A stretch of 64,000 nt of DNA, from positions 62,001 to 126,000 of the forward strand of contig CAZBIC010000004.1 in NCBI GenBank assembly GCA_964491875.1, written 5' to 3'. The position numbers and the translations under genes are program-made. Shown here piece by piece: positions 26,126 to 34,696 of the stretch. The stretch's first letter is position 1. Each line of letters begins with the position of its first letter. The notes under the pieces are model-generated. The model was given only the letters and a program-made list of their open reading frames with translations, made no database searches and was not told the DNA's origin. The stretch comes from JADJPG01 sp964491875 (GTDB lineage: Bacteria; Verrucomicrobiota; Verrucomicrobiia; Limisphaerales; JADJPG01).

Positions 26126-28282
26126 ATGGAAACGACAAAGTCTTTTGAAACGCCTGAAGAGGCCAAACTGCATTTTCTGGATTACTGGCGCATTGTCCGG
26201 GTGCGCAAGGCGGTGGTGCTCGCGGTGTTTCTGCTTGTTACGATCACGACGACCTTGGTCACGTTCATTCTCCCTCCGACGTTTGCGAGCACGGCTCGCA
26301 TTTCCGTTCAGCGCGATACGACGGACGTGCAGGGTGTGAATCTCGGCCAGGGCTCCGGGCAGAGCTACAGCGTCTACGACTTTGCGTTCTGGATTCAGAC
26401 CGAGTTCGAAAAAATTCAATCCAAGATGATCCTCTACCCGGTCATCACCAATTTGGATCTGCACATCAAGTGGGGGGAAAAATACAAGGAGGGCGCGCTG
26501 CGGATGGACACCACGTTCGCCATGCTGAAACGAAAGATAGATGTTACCCAGTCACCCCGTACCAGCTTGATTGAGATCAAGGCGTTCAGTGACGATCCGA
26601 ACGAGGCTGCCGCGATCGCGAATCGAATCGCGGATGTGTACCGCGAGTCACGAACCAATCTGTGGCTCGAGATGTCCTCCCGTGGCTTGGAGGCATTGAA
26701 TGCCGAACTTGCCAGCCAGACGGCGGTGATTACCAACCTTCAGAAAGAGGTGTATGACATGAAGGAGCTGTACGGTATTTCAGATGTTGATTATCAGCAG
26801 GGAATGTCTGTGGCGACTGTCGAAGCTGGTATTTTGCAGACTCTGGATCGACTGCGGATCGAAACCCTGAAGGAGTATGAAAAACAGAATGCGACCTACA
26901 ACCAGCTCACCAACTACACACGGGTCGAACTCAAACGGTCGATGTTGACCGTGGTTCCCGATGTGTTGCTTGGGAACCTGCTTCAACTGCTCTCGACCGA
27001 AGAGGGGAAACTGGCGCAGATTACGAACTCGCTCTCGCTGGATCACCCCGACGTAAAAGGCATTCGCGGCACGATCGGAGTGCTGAACGAACAGATCGAC
27101 GGCAAGCTGGACGGAATTATGCGCGGCCTGGAGGCAAACGTGAACGCCAAGCGGGCTGAGCTCAATGCCGTTACCCAGGAACGGGAGCGAGCCCTTACCA
27201 ACGATATTTCGAAGGCCGTAGCGCGCAGTCCGTACAACCAGAAAAAGCGGGAACTGGAGAGTTTGATGGTTGCCCGGGATAAACTCAAATCGCGTATCAT
27301 CGAGGAAAAAGTTCAGGCGGCGATTCCCAAAACGGCCATCGTTCAGGTGATTGATCGTGCCGAGCCCGAGATATACCCAGTCAAGCCTCGCAAGATGCTC
27401 AATATCGCACTCGGCGTGATTGTCGGTCTTGTCGTGGGCATCGGTGTCGCGTTCTTCATTGAGTATCTCGATACGAGCGTGAAGACGATTGATGATGTCG
27501 AGCGGGCGATGCAGGCTCCGGTGCTGGGCGTCATTCCGCAGAATGTGGGGTACCTCATCTCCGAGGGGCCGGACAGTCCTCATGCCGAAGCCTACCGCGT
27601 GTTGAGAACGAACATCCTGTTCTCGCTCAAGGATCCGAAGCTGAACACCATCACGGTGGTCAGTGCTGGCGCCGGTGAAGGCAAATCAACGACGATCTTC
27701 AACCTCGCGACGGTGTTCGCCCAGAACGGTTCGCGGGTGATCATTGTCGACTCCGACCTCCGCCGTCCAAGCGTCCACAAGATTCTCAAGGTGTCGAACT
27801 CGGTAGGTCTCACGAATTACCTGCTCAAACAGAACACGCTCGAAGAGGTGATTCAGACCACTCCGCTGCCGACGTTCGATTTCCTGCCCAGCGGCAAGCT
27901 GCCCAGCAGTTCGATGGGTGTGCTCAGCTCGGCGCAGATGAAGGAGCTGATCCGCGATCTCAAGCGTCGTTACGACTACGTCTTTTTCGATTCGCCGCCG
28001 ATCATGGGTGTCAGTGACGCCTCGATTCTCGCGAGTGAAGTTGATGCCGTGATGCAGGTGGTCCAATACCGCCGTTACCCGCAGCCGATGACCATTCGCG
28101 CCAAGCAGATGATTGAGAAGGTCGGCGGCAACCTGCTCGGCATCGTGCTCAACAACATCAGCATGGCCAGCGACGAAAATTATTATTACTACAGCAGCGG
28201 CTATTATTACGAGGACGACAAGGAAGAGGGAGCTGACTCTGCGAAGTCGTCGGCCAAGAAGAATTCGACGACGGAAGACTGA
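26126..28282 (+). CDS. Wzc-like polysaccharide co-polymerase and tyrosine kinase
   Basis: The 718-residue inner-membrane protein controls polysaccharide chain length and export. A Wzz domain is flanked by two membrane helices (about 30-50 and 421-446) with a large periplasmic coiled coil between them. The cytoplasmic BY-kinase has Walker A GAGEGKST (about 515), Walker A' VIIVDSDLRRPS and Walker B YVFFDSPP. The C-terminus carries a tyrosine cluster (YYYYSSGYYYEDD, about 682-694) for autophosphorylation. Kinase and Wzz are fused, as in proteobacterial Wzc. It is followed by the Wza-like gene. Confidence 0.92.
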   Translation: METTKSFETPEEAKLHFLDYWRIVRVRKAVVLAVFLLVTITTTLVTFILPPTFASTARISVQRDTTDVQGVNLGQGSGQSYSVYDFAFWIQTEFEKIQSKMILYPVITNLDLHIKWGEKYKEGALRMDTTFAMLKRKIDVTQSPRTSLIEIKAFSDDPNEAAAIANRIADVYRESRTNLWLEMSSRGLEALNAELASQTAVITNLQKEVYDMKELYGISDVDYQQGMSVATVEAGILQTLDRLRIETLKEYEKQNATYNQLTNYTRVELKRSMLTVVPDVLLGNLLQLLSTEEGKLAQITNSLSLDHPDVKGIRGTIGVLNEQIDGKLDGIMRGLEANVNAKRAELNAVTQERERALTNDISKAVARSPYNQKKRELESLMVARDKLKSRIIEEKVQAAIPKTAIVQVIDRAEPEIYPVKPRKMLNIALGVIVGLVVGIGVAFFIEYLDTSVKTIDDVERAMQAPVLGVIPQNVGYLISEGPDSPHAEAYRVLRTNILFSLKDPKLNTITVVSAGAGEGKSTTIFNLATVFAQNGSRVIIVDSDLRRPSVHKILKVSNSVGLTNYLLKQNTLEEVIQTTPLPTFDFLPSGKLPSSSMGVLSSAQMKELIRDLKRRYDYVFFDSPPIMGVSDASILASEVDAVMQVVQYRRYPQPMTIRAKQMIEKVGGNLLGIVLNNISMASDENYYYYSSGYYYEDDKEEGADSAKSSAKKNSTTED

Positions 28283-28345
28283 GATCCCGAAGCCCGTTCC
28301 AAATTGTGATTGGCTCAAGAGCCCGCACGGTTCAGCTTAACGATT

Positions 28346-28987
28346 ATGACACTGACTAGTCTGAAACAAATCTTCGCATGGAGCGCGCTGGTAGTGCTGC
28401 TGATCGCTCTCGCCGGATGCTCCACCACGGGTGGTGGGAATCAATCTCCTCCGCCAGCTTCACCGACGACGATGGGAGGGACGAACGGCGCCACCGCTGA
28501 TGTAGATCAATTCTCCCGGCTGCGCGTCGGCGATTTGATCCTGATCAACTTCAGCGACATCCAGATGCCGCCCCCGAAGCAAGAGGTCAACATTCCGGAC
28601 AGTGGCGTCATCACCCTGCCGTTCAACGTCCACGTTAAGGCTGACGGCAAGACGACCACCGAACTGGAGAAAGAAATCCGTGACGCCTATGTCCCAAGCC
28701 TCTTTGTCAACCTGACCGTCACGGTCCGGACGGAGCAGCGTGTTTACTACGTGGACGGCGAGGTTCGACGATCCCAGTCCTGGCCGTATATAGGCGAGAC
28801 AACTGTCCTGCGCGCGATTGCGAATGCCGGCGGTTTCACTGAATTCGCCAACCGCAAAAAGATCGAGCTCCGTCGGCAGAACGGCCAGAGGTTCTTTGTG
28901 AACTACTACAAGGCCTTGAAAGATCCCAAGCTGGATCTGCCGGTATATCCCAACGATCACATCATCGTCGGCAAGAGTGCCTTCTAA
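28346..28987 (+). CDS. Wza-like polysaccharide export lipoprotein
   Basis: The 213-residue product has a lipobox (ALAGC, Cys25), a polysaccharide export sensor domain (about 50-130; LRVGDLILINF and DSGVITLPF) and one SLBB-like domain (VYYVDGEVRRSQSWPYIG...NAGGFTEFANRKKIEL). It is shorter than Wza, which has extra SLBB domains and a C-terminal outer-membrane helix. It probably works with the barrel protein two genes upstream. ATG 28346 is chosen because the signal peptide begins there. Confidence 0.88.
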   Translation: MTLTSLKQIFAWSALVVLLIALAGCSTTGGGNQSPPPASPTTMGGTNGATADVDQFSRLRVGDLILINFSDIQMPPPKQEVNIPDSGVITLPFNVHVKADGKTTTELEKEIRDAYVPSLFVNLTVTVRTEQRVYYVDGEVRRSQSWPYIGETTVLRAIANAGGFTEFANRKKIELRRQNGQRFFVNYYKALKDPKLDLPVYPNDHIIVGKSAF

Positions 28988-29377
28988 GTGGTTCAACTCG
29001 ACATTCTCTCCGGAAGCAAGGCGGGCCATCGCACGGTGGTCCGCCAGTTTCCTTTCAGCCTCGGACGTTCAGCCCAGGCGCAACTCCGGGTTGAAGACTC
29101 CGGAGTCTGGGATCATCATCTCGAACTCGCTCTCCTTCCCGGCGAAGGCTTCGTTTTGAAGTCTTCCAGCGCGGGCGCAACGCTCCTAAACGGCGAACAA
29201 ATTCAAAGTGCCTTGCTTCGCAATGGCGATTTGGTCGAAGCAGGATCGGTGAAAATGCGTTTCGGTTTCAGCCCTATCAGCCAGTCGACACTCCGCGTCC
29301 GTGAAGTCGCCACCTGGCTCGCGCTCGCCGCTCTCTGCCTCGCCCAGGTTGCGTTGATCTACTGGCTGACGGATTAA
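28988..29377 (+). CDS. FHA-domain membrane protein of the exopolysaccharide unit
   Basis: The 129-residue product starts at GTG, directly after the Wza-like stop. It has a short FHA-like fold (SLGRSAQAQLRVEDSGVWDHHLEL, with TLLNGEQIQSALLRNGD) followed by one C-terminal membrane helix (about 107-126). FHA domains bind phosphothreonine. Its place behind a tyrosine kinase suggests a phospho-signal role in polysaccharide control, but FHA domains normally do not read phosphotyrosine, so this is only inference. Confidence 0.65.
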   Translation: MVQLDILSGSKAGHRTVVRQFPFSLGRSAQAQLRVEDSGVWDHHLELALLPGEGFVLKSSSAGATLLNGEQIQSALLRNGDLVEAGSVKMRFGFSPISQSTLRVREVATWLALAALCLAQVALIYWLTD

Positions 29378-29380
29378 CCG

Positions 29381-30934
29381 TCAGTGCCGGAAGTGCCTCA
29401 AGCCGGTGAACACCATCGCGATGTCGTGCTCGTTCGCGGCCGCGATTACTTCCTCGTCCCGCATCGAACCACCCGGTTGAATCGCCGCCGTCGCACCTGC
29501 CTTCGCCGCCGCTACCAATCCGTCTGCGAACGGGAAAAACGCATCGCTGCACACCACGCTTCCATTGAGCGACAATCCGGCTTCACCCGCCTTCCACACT
29601 GCGATGCGGCTCGAATCCACGCGACTCATCTGACCGGCCCCGATGCCCAGCGTGCGACCTGCGCCCGCGTAGACAATCGCGTTCGACTTCACGTGCTTCA
29701 CCACGCGCCAGCCAAAGAGCATCGTGTCCATCTCGGCGGCAGTCGGTTGGCGTTTCGTCACCACCTTTACATCTGCGGCGGTCACACGACGCACGTCGCG
29801 TTCCTGGGCGAGGAAAGAGTCCGCGCCGACACTGCGCACATCGAGGGAGCCTGGCGTCACCGGATTCTTCAGCACCTTCAGCAGGCGCAGATTCTTCTTC
29901 TTCTGCAACAGCGCTGCCGCTTCCGGGGTGAAATCCGGCGCGATGATTACTTCGCTGAAGATCTCCGCGATGGCCTCCGCGCAAGCGAGGTCAAGCGGTT
30001 GGTTCACCGCGATGATTCCGCCGAACGGCGCCTGCTTGTCCGTCGCGTATGCGTTGTCCCACGCCTCACGCAGGTTGCCGCCCTGGCCGACCCCGCACGG
30101 ATTTGTGTGCTTGAGAATGGCCAGCGTTGGGCGTTCGCCGTCGAACTCCGCGATCAAATTCGCCGCCGCCGTGAGATCAAGAATGTTGTTGTACGAAAGC
30201 TCCTTGCCGTGGAGCTGCTTGAAGTAATCAGCGAATCCGCCGTAGAGCGCGGCCTTTTGGTGCGGATTCTCGCCGTAACGCAACGGTTGCGCGAGCTTGG
30301 TCTGGATGCTGAGCGCGGGCGGGAGCGAGGACGCACCTTCAACCGCGAACACCTTCGCCAGGTGCGAGGCAATCGCCGCGTCGTAGGCAGACGTACGGGC
30401 GTAAACCTTCGCGGCGAGCTTGCGTCGCAGTTCCAGCGTCGTGTCTCCATTGGACTGAACCAGCGCGGCCACTTCGGCGTAGTCCGCCGGATCGACGATC
30501 ACCGTAACGCTGTCGTGATTCTTCGCCGCGCTGCGCAGCATGGAAGGCCCGCCGATGTCGATGTTCTCGATCGCGTCGTGCAGCGTGACATTCGGCTTGG
30601 CGATGGTCTGTTCGAACGGATAGAGGTTCACCACCACGAGATCGATCGGCGGAATGCCGTGCTTGGCCACCGCGGCTTCATGCTCGGCGTTGCCGCGGAT
30701 GTGCAGCAAGCCGCCGTGAACCTTCGGATGCAGCGTCTTCACGCGGCCGTCGAGCATCTCGGGAAAGCCGGTGTAGTCGCCCAACTCAATGACCTTGAGG
30801 CCGGCCTCGCGCAGGGCCTTGGCCGTGCCGCCGGTGGAGATGAGCTCCACGCCCGCCTGGGCGAGCGTTTGGGCGAAGGGTACCAGGCCCGACTTGTCGA
30901 AAACGGAGAGCAGCGCGCGTTGAATCTTTGCCAT
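29381..30934 (-). CDS. purH: Bifunctional AICAR transformylase/IMP cyclohydrolase PurH
   Basis: PurH catalyses the last two steps of IMP synthesis. The 517-residue product has the N-terminal IMP cyclohydrolase part (SVFDKSGLV, STGGTAKALREAG, GRVKTLHPKVHGG). The C-terminal transformylase part carries KHTNPCGVG and the late SNAIVYAG...IGAGQMSRVDS region. Length matches the family. ATG 30934 is the family start; the longer frame upstream is not conserved. It stands alone, convergent with the exopolysaccharide unit, 3 bp from the FHA gene. Confidence 0.97.
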   Translation of the reverse strand: MAKIQRALLSVFDKSGLVPFAQTLAQAGVELISTGGTAKALREAGLKVIELGDYTGFPEMLDGRVKTLHPKVHGGLLHIRGNAEHEAAVAKHGIPPIDLVVVNLYPFEQTIAKPNVTLHDAIENIDIGGPSMLRSAAKNHDSVTVIVDPADYAEVAALVQSNGDTTLELRRKLAAKVYARTSAYDAAIASHLAKVFAVEGASSLPPALSIQTKLAQPLRYGENPHQKAALYGGFADYFKQLHGKELSYNNILDLTAAANLIAEFDGERPTLAILKHTNPCGVGQGGNLREAWDNAYATDKQAPFGGIIAVNQPLDLACAEAIAEIFSEVIIAPDFTPEAAALLQKKKNLRLLKVLKNPVTPGSLDVRSVGADSFLAQERDVRRVTAADVKVVTKRQPTAAEMDTMLFGWRVVKHVKSNAIVYAGAGRTLGIGAGQMSRVDSSRIAVWKAGEAGLSLNGSVVCSDAFFPFADGLVAAAKAGATAAIQPGGSMRDEEVIAAANEHDIAMVFTGLRHFRH

Positions 30935-31049
30935 AAAAGAGACGGAGAAAATCTCCACCACACGCCGCCGCGTCAATGGAAGAATCTGCGGAACGGGGGT
31001 AGGAGACTGAGCGTGATGAAGTAAAAGCGGCAATTGAAGAACGCCCGTC

Positions 31050-31086
31050 CTCACCCCATCCCTCACCATGAGAGGGCCGGGGTGAG
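31050..31086. repeat. Degenerate copy of the palindromic repeat family
   Basis: CTCACCCC (31050-31057) pairs with GGGGTGAG (31079-31086), and inside CCCTC (31060-31064) pairs with GAGGG (31072-31076). The sequence is a diverged, minus-oriented relative of the 42-bp repeats at 33850, 34043 and 34595. It lies between purH and the DUF1501 gene. Confidence 0.55.
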
Positions 31087-31099
31087 AGCGGACCAATCC

Positions 31100-32560
31100 T
31101 CAAGTCACCACAGCCTTCACCACGTTGCCGTGGATGTCCGTCAGGCGATAACGCCGGCCCTGGTGCTTGAAGGTCAGTTTCTCGTGATCAATGCCAAGCT
31201 GGTGCAACACCGTCGCCTGGAAGTCGTGGACATGGACCGGGTCGATGACCGCGTTGTAGGAGAAATCATCCGTCTCGCCGTAGCTCATGCCCGGCTTGAA
31301 GCCGCCGCCTGCCATCCAAATCGTGAAACAACGCGGATGATGATCGCGCCCGTAATCGTCCTTCGTCAGCTTTCCTTGCGAATACGCCGTGCGCCCGAAC
31401 TCGCCGCCCCACACCACAATCGTGTCATCGAGCAGCCCGCGTGACTTCAAGTCCGTCACCAGCGCCGCGCACGCCTGATCCGTCTTCGCGCACTCGTTGC
31501 GAATGCTGCGCGGCAATCCACCGTGATGATCCCAGCCTTGGTGGTAGAGCTGGATGAACCGCACATCGCGCTCAGCCATGCGCCGTGCGAGCAGACAATT
31601 CGCGGCGAACGTGCCGGGCTTCTTCGCGTCGTCGCCGTAGAGCGCGAACGTCGCGTCGGATTCCTTCGAGACATCCATCACGTCCGGCACGGAGGTCTGC
31701 ATCCGATAAGCCATCTCATACTGCGCCACGCGCGAGTTGATGTCCGGATCGCCGAGGTCGTTGTATTGCACCTCGTGCAGCTCCGCGAGCCGGTCGAGCA
31801 GCTTGCGCCGGCTCTCCGCCGTCACGCCGGCAGGGTTGTTCAGGTAGAGCACCGGGTCCTTGCCCGAGCGGAACTGCACGCCCTGATGCAGCGACGACAG
31901 AAAGCCATTTCCCCACAAGCGCGAGTAGAGCGGCTGGTCGCGATTCGCGTTCTTGGAAATCAGCACCACGAAAGCGGGCAGATTGTCATTCGCGCTGCCG
32001 AGACCGTAGCTGAGCCACGCGCCCATCGAGGGACGCCCCGCAATTTGCGAGCCGGTCTGGAAGAACGTGATGGCCGGGTCGTGATTGATGGCCTCGGTGT
32101 GCAGCGATTTGATGAAGCACAGGTCATCGACGATCTTTGCCGTGTGCGGGAGCAGTTCGCTCACCCACGCGCCGCTCTTGCCGTGCTGCTGGAACTTGAA
32201 CGCCGAACCCGCCAGCGGCAGCGACGACTGGTTGCCCGACATGCCGGTGAGCCGCTGTCCCATGCGCACCGACGCCGGCAGCTCCTGGCCGTTCAACTCG
32301 TTCAGCTTCGGCTTGTAGTCGAAGAGATCCATTTGCGACGGCCCGCCGCTCATAAAGAGATAGATCACGCGCTTGGCCTTCGGCGCGAAGTTCGGGAAGC
32401 CCGGCAGCCCCTGATACGGATTCGCGCTCGCGACCGCCGTGCGCGCCGCCTGAGCAGCGGGGTTGAATAATCCCGCCAGCGCCACGCCGCCCAGCCCGAG
32501 GGCGAAGCGCCCGAAGAAGTCGCGCCGGTTCATGCCGAAATTGAGGTGGTTGCAGTTCAT
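31100..32560 (-). CDS. Tat-exported DUF1501 protein
   Basis: The 486-residue product has a twin-arginine signal (MNRRDFFGRFALGLGGVALA near residues 10-29). It then has the DUF1501 sulfatase-like body, with motifs VIYLFMSGGPSQMDLFDYKP, LHTEAINHDPA and VWGGEFGRTAYSQ. These proteins are very common in Planctomycetes and Verrucomicrobia and normally sit beside a PSD1 gene; their substrate is unknown. Here the PSD1 gene is 2.1 kb upstream, and repeats, DUF559 and DUF2971 lie between. ATG 32560 is chosen over the TTG just before it; an internal Met right at NRRDFF is another option. Confidence 0.9.
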   Translation of the reverse strand: MNCNHLNFGMNRRDFFGRFALGLGGVALAGLFNPAAQAARTAVASANPYQGLPGFPNFAPKAKRVIYLFMSGGPSQMDLFDYKPKLNELNGQELPASVRMGQRLTGMSGNQSSLPLAGSAFKFQQHGKSGAWVSELLPHTAKIVDDLCFIKSLHTEAINHDPAITFFQTGSQIAGRPSMGAWLSYGLGSANDNLPAFVVLISKNANRDQPLYSRLWGNGFLSSLHQGVQFRSGKDPVLYLNNPAGVTAESRRKLLDRLAELHEVQYNDLGDPDINSRVAQYEMAYRMQTSVPDVMDVSKESDATFALYGDDAKKPGTFAANCLLARRMAERDVRFIQLYHQGWDHHGGLPRSIRNECAKTDQACAALVTDLKSRGLLDDTIVVWGGEFGRTAYSQGKLTKDDYGRDHHPRCFTIWMAGGGFKPGMSYGETDDFSYNAVIDPVHVHDFQATVLHQLGIDHEKLTFKHQGRRYRLTDIHGNVVKAVVT

Positions 32561-32621
32561 AGACAATACTTCGTGAAAGTGATCTGGCTGTGTGATGGAG
32601 AATGCATAGAGTGCGGAAGTC

Positions 32622-33266
32622 TCAATCCCATGGGACTTCTGGTTTCAGTGCATATCGCGTAAATCTCCCGAAGTTGTTGAAAGAAACAATCTCTCTCGAA
32701 TACTTCATCATTCTGCAAAGCTCAAAGACTGGGCGGATGTAGTCACCTTTTATGCCGGTCCCAATCAGAACGGCCTTAATCTCGGCTTTGATGAATTTGA
32801 ATTTTTCGTCATGGCCAAAAACTAATCGATACTCCTCCTCGTGTTTCCAATGATGCGACTTAAAACGTAGTCGATCCTTCGTTCCGGCTTTCTCAAGCGG
32901 AGACATGTCTTCAAGGTATTCCACTTTAATTAAATCGTGCTCAAATGGTGTCATGTCTAACTCCAAGCAAATGCCGGAATGTCCATTTCCATAATATGAC
33001 CACATCAGAATCGATTCCGGATTTGCCGAGAAGCAACAGACCCGAAAACGATCTACTTCATCTAGCGATGCTAGAGCAAATTTGACTGATTCGTCGAATT
33101 TGGACGAGGCGTTCGTGGTGTCTTTCGAGCTTGGTTGCGATACTCCGAATAAGCCCTCCAATGGATCATTCAGCTCAGATGCATTCGGGCAATACAGTCG
33201 CTTGGTAAGGAGAGTGTCTGCGACGTGGACGAACGGCTCTAGGTTTTTGAACTTGTAGAGAATCAC
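32622..33266 (-). CDS. DUF2971 domain protein
   Basis: The 214-residue soluble protein has the DUF2971 pattern: an N-terminal LYKFKNLE, a central CFSANPESILMWSYYGNGHSGICLELD motif and a later HEEEYRLVF motif. DUF2971 proteins are often found among defence or mobile genes, but the activity is unknown. Its base composition is clearly lower in GC than both flanks, which suggests recent transfer. It lies between the DUF1501 gene and a repeat-rich stretch, all unlike a normal operon. Confidence 0.85.
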   Translation of the reverse strand: MILYKFKNLEPFVHVADTLLTKRLYCPNASELNDPLEGLFGVSQPSSKDTTNASSKFDESVKFALASLDEVDRFRVCCFSANPESILMWSYYGNGHSGICLELDMTPFEHDLIKVEYLEDMSPLEKAGTKDRLRFKSHHWKHEEEYRLVFGHDEKFKFIKAEIKAVLIGTGIKGDYIRPVFELCRMMKYSREIVSFNNFGRFTRYALKPEVPWD

Positions 33267-33403
33267 TTGAAGAAGGGTATTGGTCGTTCGCCGAGGTCTG
33301 AAATGCCGTCACATAACAGCACGGGACGTGGCACCAGGTAATTGATTCCCGAAACAGATCCAGCCCTGAAGGGGCGGAACAAACTTGAATCGTCCGTCGT
33401 GTC

Positions 33404-33693
33404 GCCCTGACAGGGCTCACGACTCTCCGCGACCCCGAACTCAGGGCGTTGCCCTGGGCTGTCATCTCGCGCCCCTTCGGGGCTGGGGAAATGCTCATCG
33501 CGGAGCGATGGGGTGAGGGTAGCCGTGGGCTTCAGCCCACGGTAAGGCGCCGAACCACACCCGCGTCGCGTAGCGACGCCTGACCTTCCACCACGACCCA
33601 CATTCATCCGTCGCTCCGCGACGCCACCGAGCCGCACGTCCTCCACCGTGGGTTCAAACCCACGGCTACCGTCGGTGCCTCGCTCCGCGAGGC
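33404..33693. repeat. Composite palindromic element (BIME-like)
   Basis: At least eight perfect hairpins follow one another. They are GCCCTG/CAGGGC (33404-33416), CAGGGC/GCCCTG (33442-33456), GCCCC/GGGGC (33471-33483), CATCGC/GCGATG (33496-33510), CCGTGGGC/GCCCACGG (33523-33542), GCGTCGC/GCGACGC (33563-33579), CGTCGC/GCGACG (33609-33623) and GCCTCGC/GCGAGGC (33677-33693). CCGTGGGTT/AACCCACGG (33646-33665), with the flanking GTAGCCGTGGG and CCCACGGCTAC, mirrors the 33523 hairpin and makes a large inverted pair about 150 bp across. Such mosaics are dispersed repeat elements in many genomes. No transposase is present. Confidence 0.6.
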
Positions 33694-33849
33694 GGGCGGA
33701 AATAGTTGAACAGCACTTCATCGTATGGTCGGAAGTTCAGACGGTGAACCTGCTCTGTTCATTGCAGAAATATCCGGACTCCGCCGTTCGCAATCAAGCC
33801 CACCGTTCCTGGTCTCTGCGTTTCGGTGGCGGGTTGGCGTGTCGTCGTT

Positions 33850-33891
33850 CTCACCCCTCACCCCGGCCCTCTCCCCGTTGAGGGGAGAGGG
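33850..33891 (+). repeat. 42-bp palindromic repeat, copy A
   Basis: The unit starts CTCACCCCTCACCCCGG and ends in a 10-bp perfect hairpin (CCCTCTCCCC/GGGGAGAGGG) with a GTTGA loop. It is identical to copies at 34043 (reverse) and 34595 (forward). Confidence 0.85.
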
Positions 33892-34042
33892 GGCGTGGAG
33901 GGCGTCTTTTGTTGGTTCATCGTTCAGTGCCGCGCTCGTTGCATTTTTGCTTCGCTGTGAATTTCGTATCGGTGTGCAAAACCCGAAGCGCCACGAACGC
34001 GGCGACGTATGTTCGATCCTCAACGCGGTCCCATCGCGAACT

Positions 34043-34084
34043 CCCTCTCCCCTCAACGGGGAGAGGGCCGGGGTGAGGGGTGAG
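34043..34084 (-). repeat. 42-bp palindromic repeat, copy B (inverted)
   Basis: Exact reverse complement of copies A and C. A and B form an inverted pair about 150 bp apart, with the DUF559 gene to the right between B and C. Confidence 0.85.
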
Positions 34085-34108
34085 GCGGTTCGTGTGATCC
34101 CCATCTGC

Positions 34109-34696
34109 TCAACGCACCTTCGGCGGCATCCGATTCGGTCGCAGCGGCACCTTCGCATCCGGCGGAGGCAGCGGCCAGGTGCGCGACCGTGCTTCCGGCG
34201 TTACCGGCACGTTCTCCGGATGCGGCGCGCGTTCCTGCAACAGCAGCCACAAATTCTCTTTCACCATTTCCGGTTGCTGGCGCACCTGCGAGTTCCAGAA
34301 CCGTTTCGTCACGATGCCGCGTGAGAGCAGATACGCTTCCTTGGCTTCATCCCGCTGCTGCTGGTCGGGGAATCCATGTTGTCCACCGTCCAATTCGAGC
34401 GAGAGCTTTGCCTCCGCGCAATAGAAGTCCAACGTGTAACGGCCGAGCGGATGTTCGCGACGGAACTTGTAGCCCGCGAACCGACGGTCGCGCAGCAACC
34501 GCCACATCCTCCGCTGCGGCTCGGGCATCTTTTGACGCAGAGCGCGGGCGCGGTTGGTGGGATTCCTTCGAGGAGCGGAAGGTTCTGGTAGTTTCTCACC
34601 CCTCACCCCGGCCCTCTCCCCGTTGAGGGGAGAGGGAGCGCGAACGACGGCTTCGGTCGAGGCATGGCCTTCACCGCGTTTGGAGTGTTCGCTCAC
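34109..34696 (-). CDS. DUF559 endonuclease-like protein with a repeat-encoded N-terminus
   Basis: The core (about residues 55-160) is a DUF559/Vsr-like nuclease fold with REHPLGRYTLDFYCAEAKLSLELDGGQH. It contains the D-x(n)-E-x-D pattern of PD-(D/E)XK enzymes. The frame starts at GTG 34696 in a GTGA overlap with the stop of the PSD1 gene. Residues 20-34 (APSPLNGERAGVRGE) are the in-frame translation of repeat copy C. The original start may have been the Met near residue 57, so the N-terminus could be extra. Downstream lies repeat copy B. Function of the family is unknown; mobility or DNA repair are guesses. Confidence 0.72.
   Translation of the reverse strand: MSEHSKRGEGHASTEAVVRAPSPLNGERAGVRGEKLPEPSAPRRNPTNRARALRQKMPEPQRRMWRLLRDRRFAGYKFRREHPLGRYTLDFYCAEAKLSLELDGGQHGFPDQQQRDEAKEAYLLSRGIVTKRFWNSQVRQQPEMVKENLWLLLQERAPHPENVPVTPEARSRTWPLPPPDAKVPLRPNRMPPKVR
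34595..34636 (+). repeat. 42-bp palindromic repeat, copy C, inside the DUF559 frame
   Basis: Identical to copy A. On the minus strand it is read in frame as part of the DUF559 protein N-terminus. Its length (42, a multiple of three) keeps the frame open. Confidence 0.85.

Larger units (their letters stand above)
33267..34108. other. Repeat-rich stretch without a credible gene
   Basis: No open frame here looks like a real protein; the open frames translate palindromic repeats. The left part (33400-33695) is a mosaic of perfect short hairpins, described separately. The right part holds two copies of the 42-bp repeat. The rest, 33696-33849 and 33892-34042, has no recognisable signal. Confidence 0.6.

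Noticed and set aside
29384..31024. A 546-codon open frame opposite purH
   Set aside because: purH on the other strand is a complete, well-conserved gene; the antisense frame has no recognisable domain and reflects high GC.
33725..34324. Open frames on both strands across the palindromic repeats
   Set aside because: They translate the 42-bp repeats and hairpins on both strands, a sign of non-coding repeat DNA.
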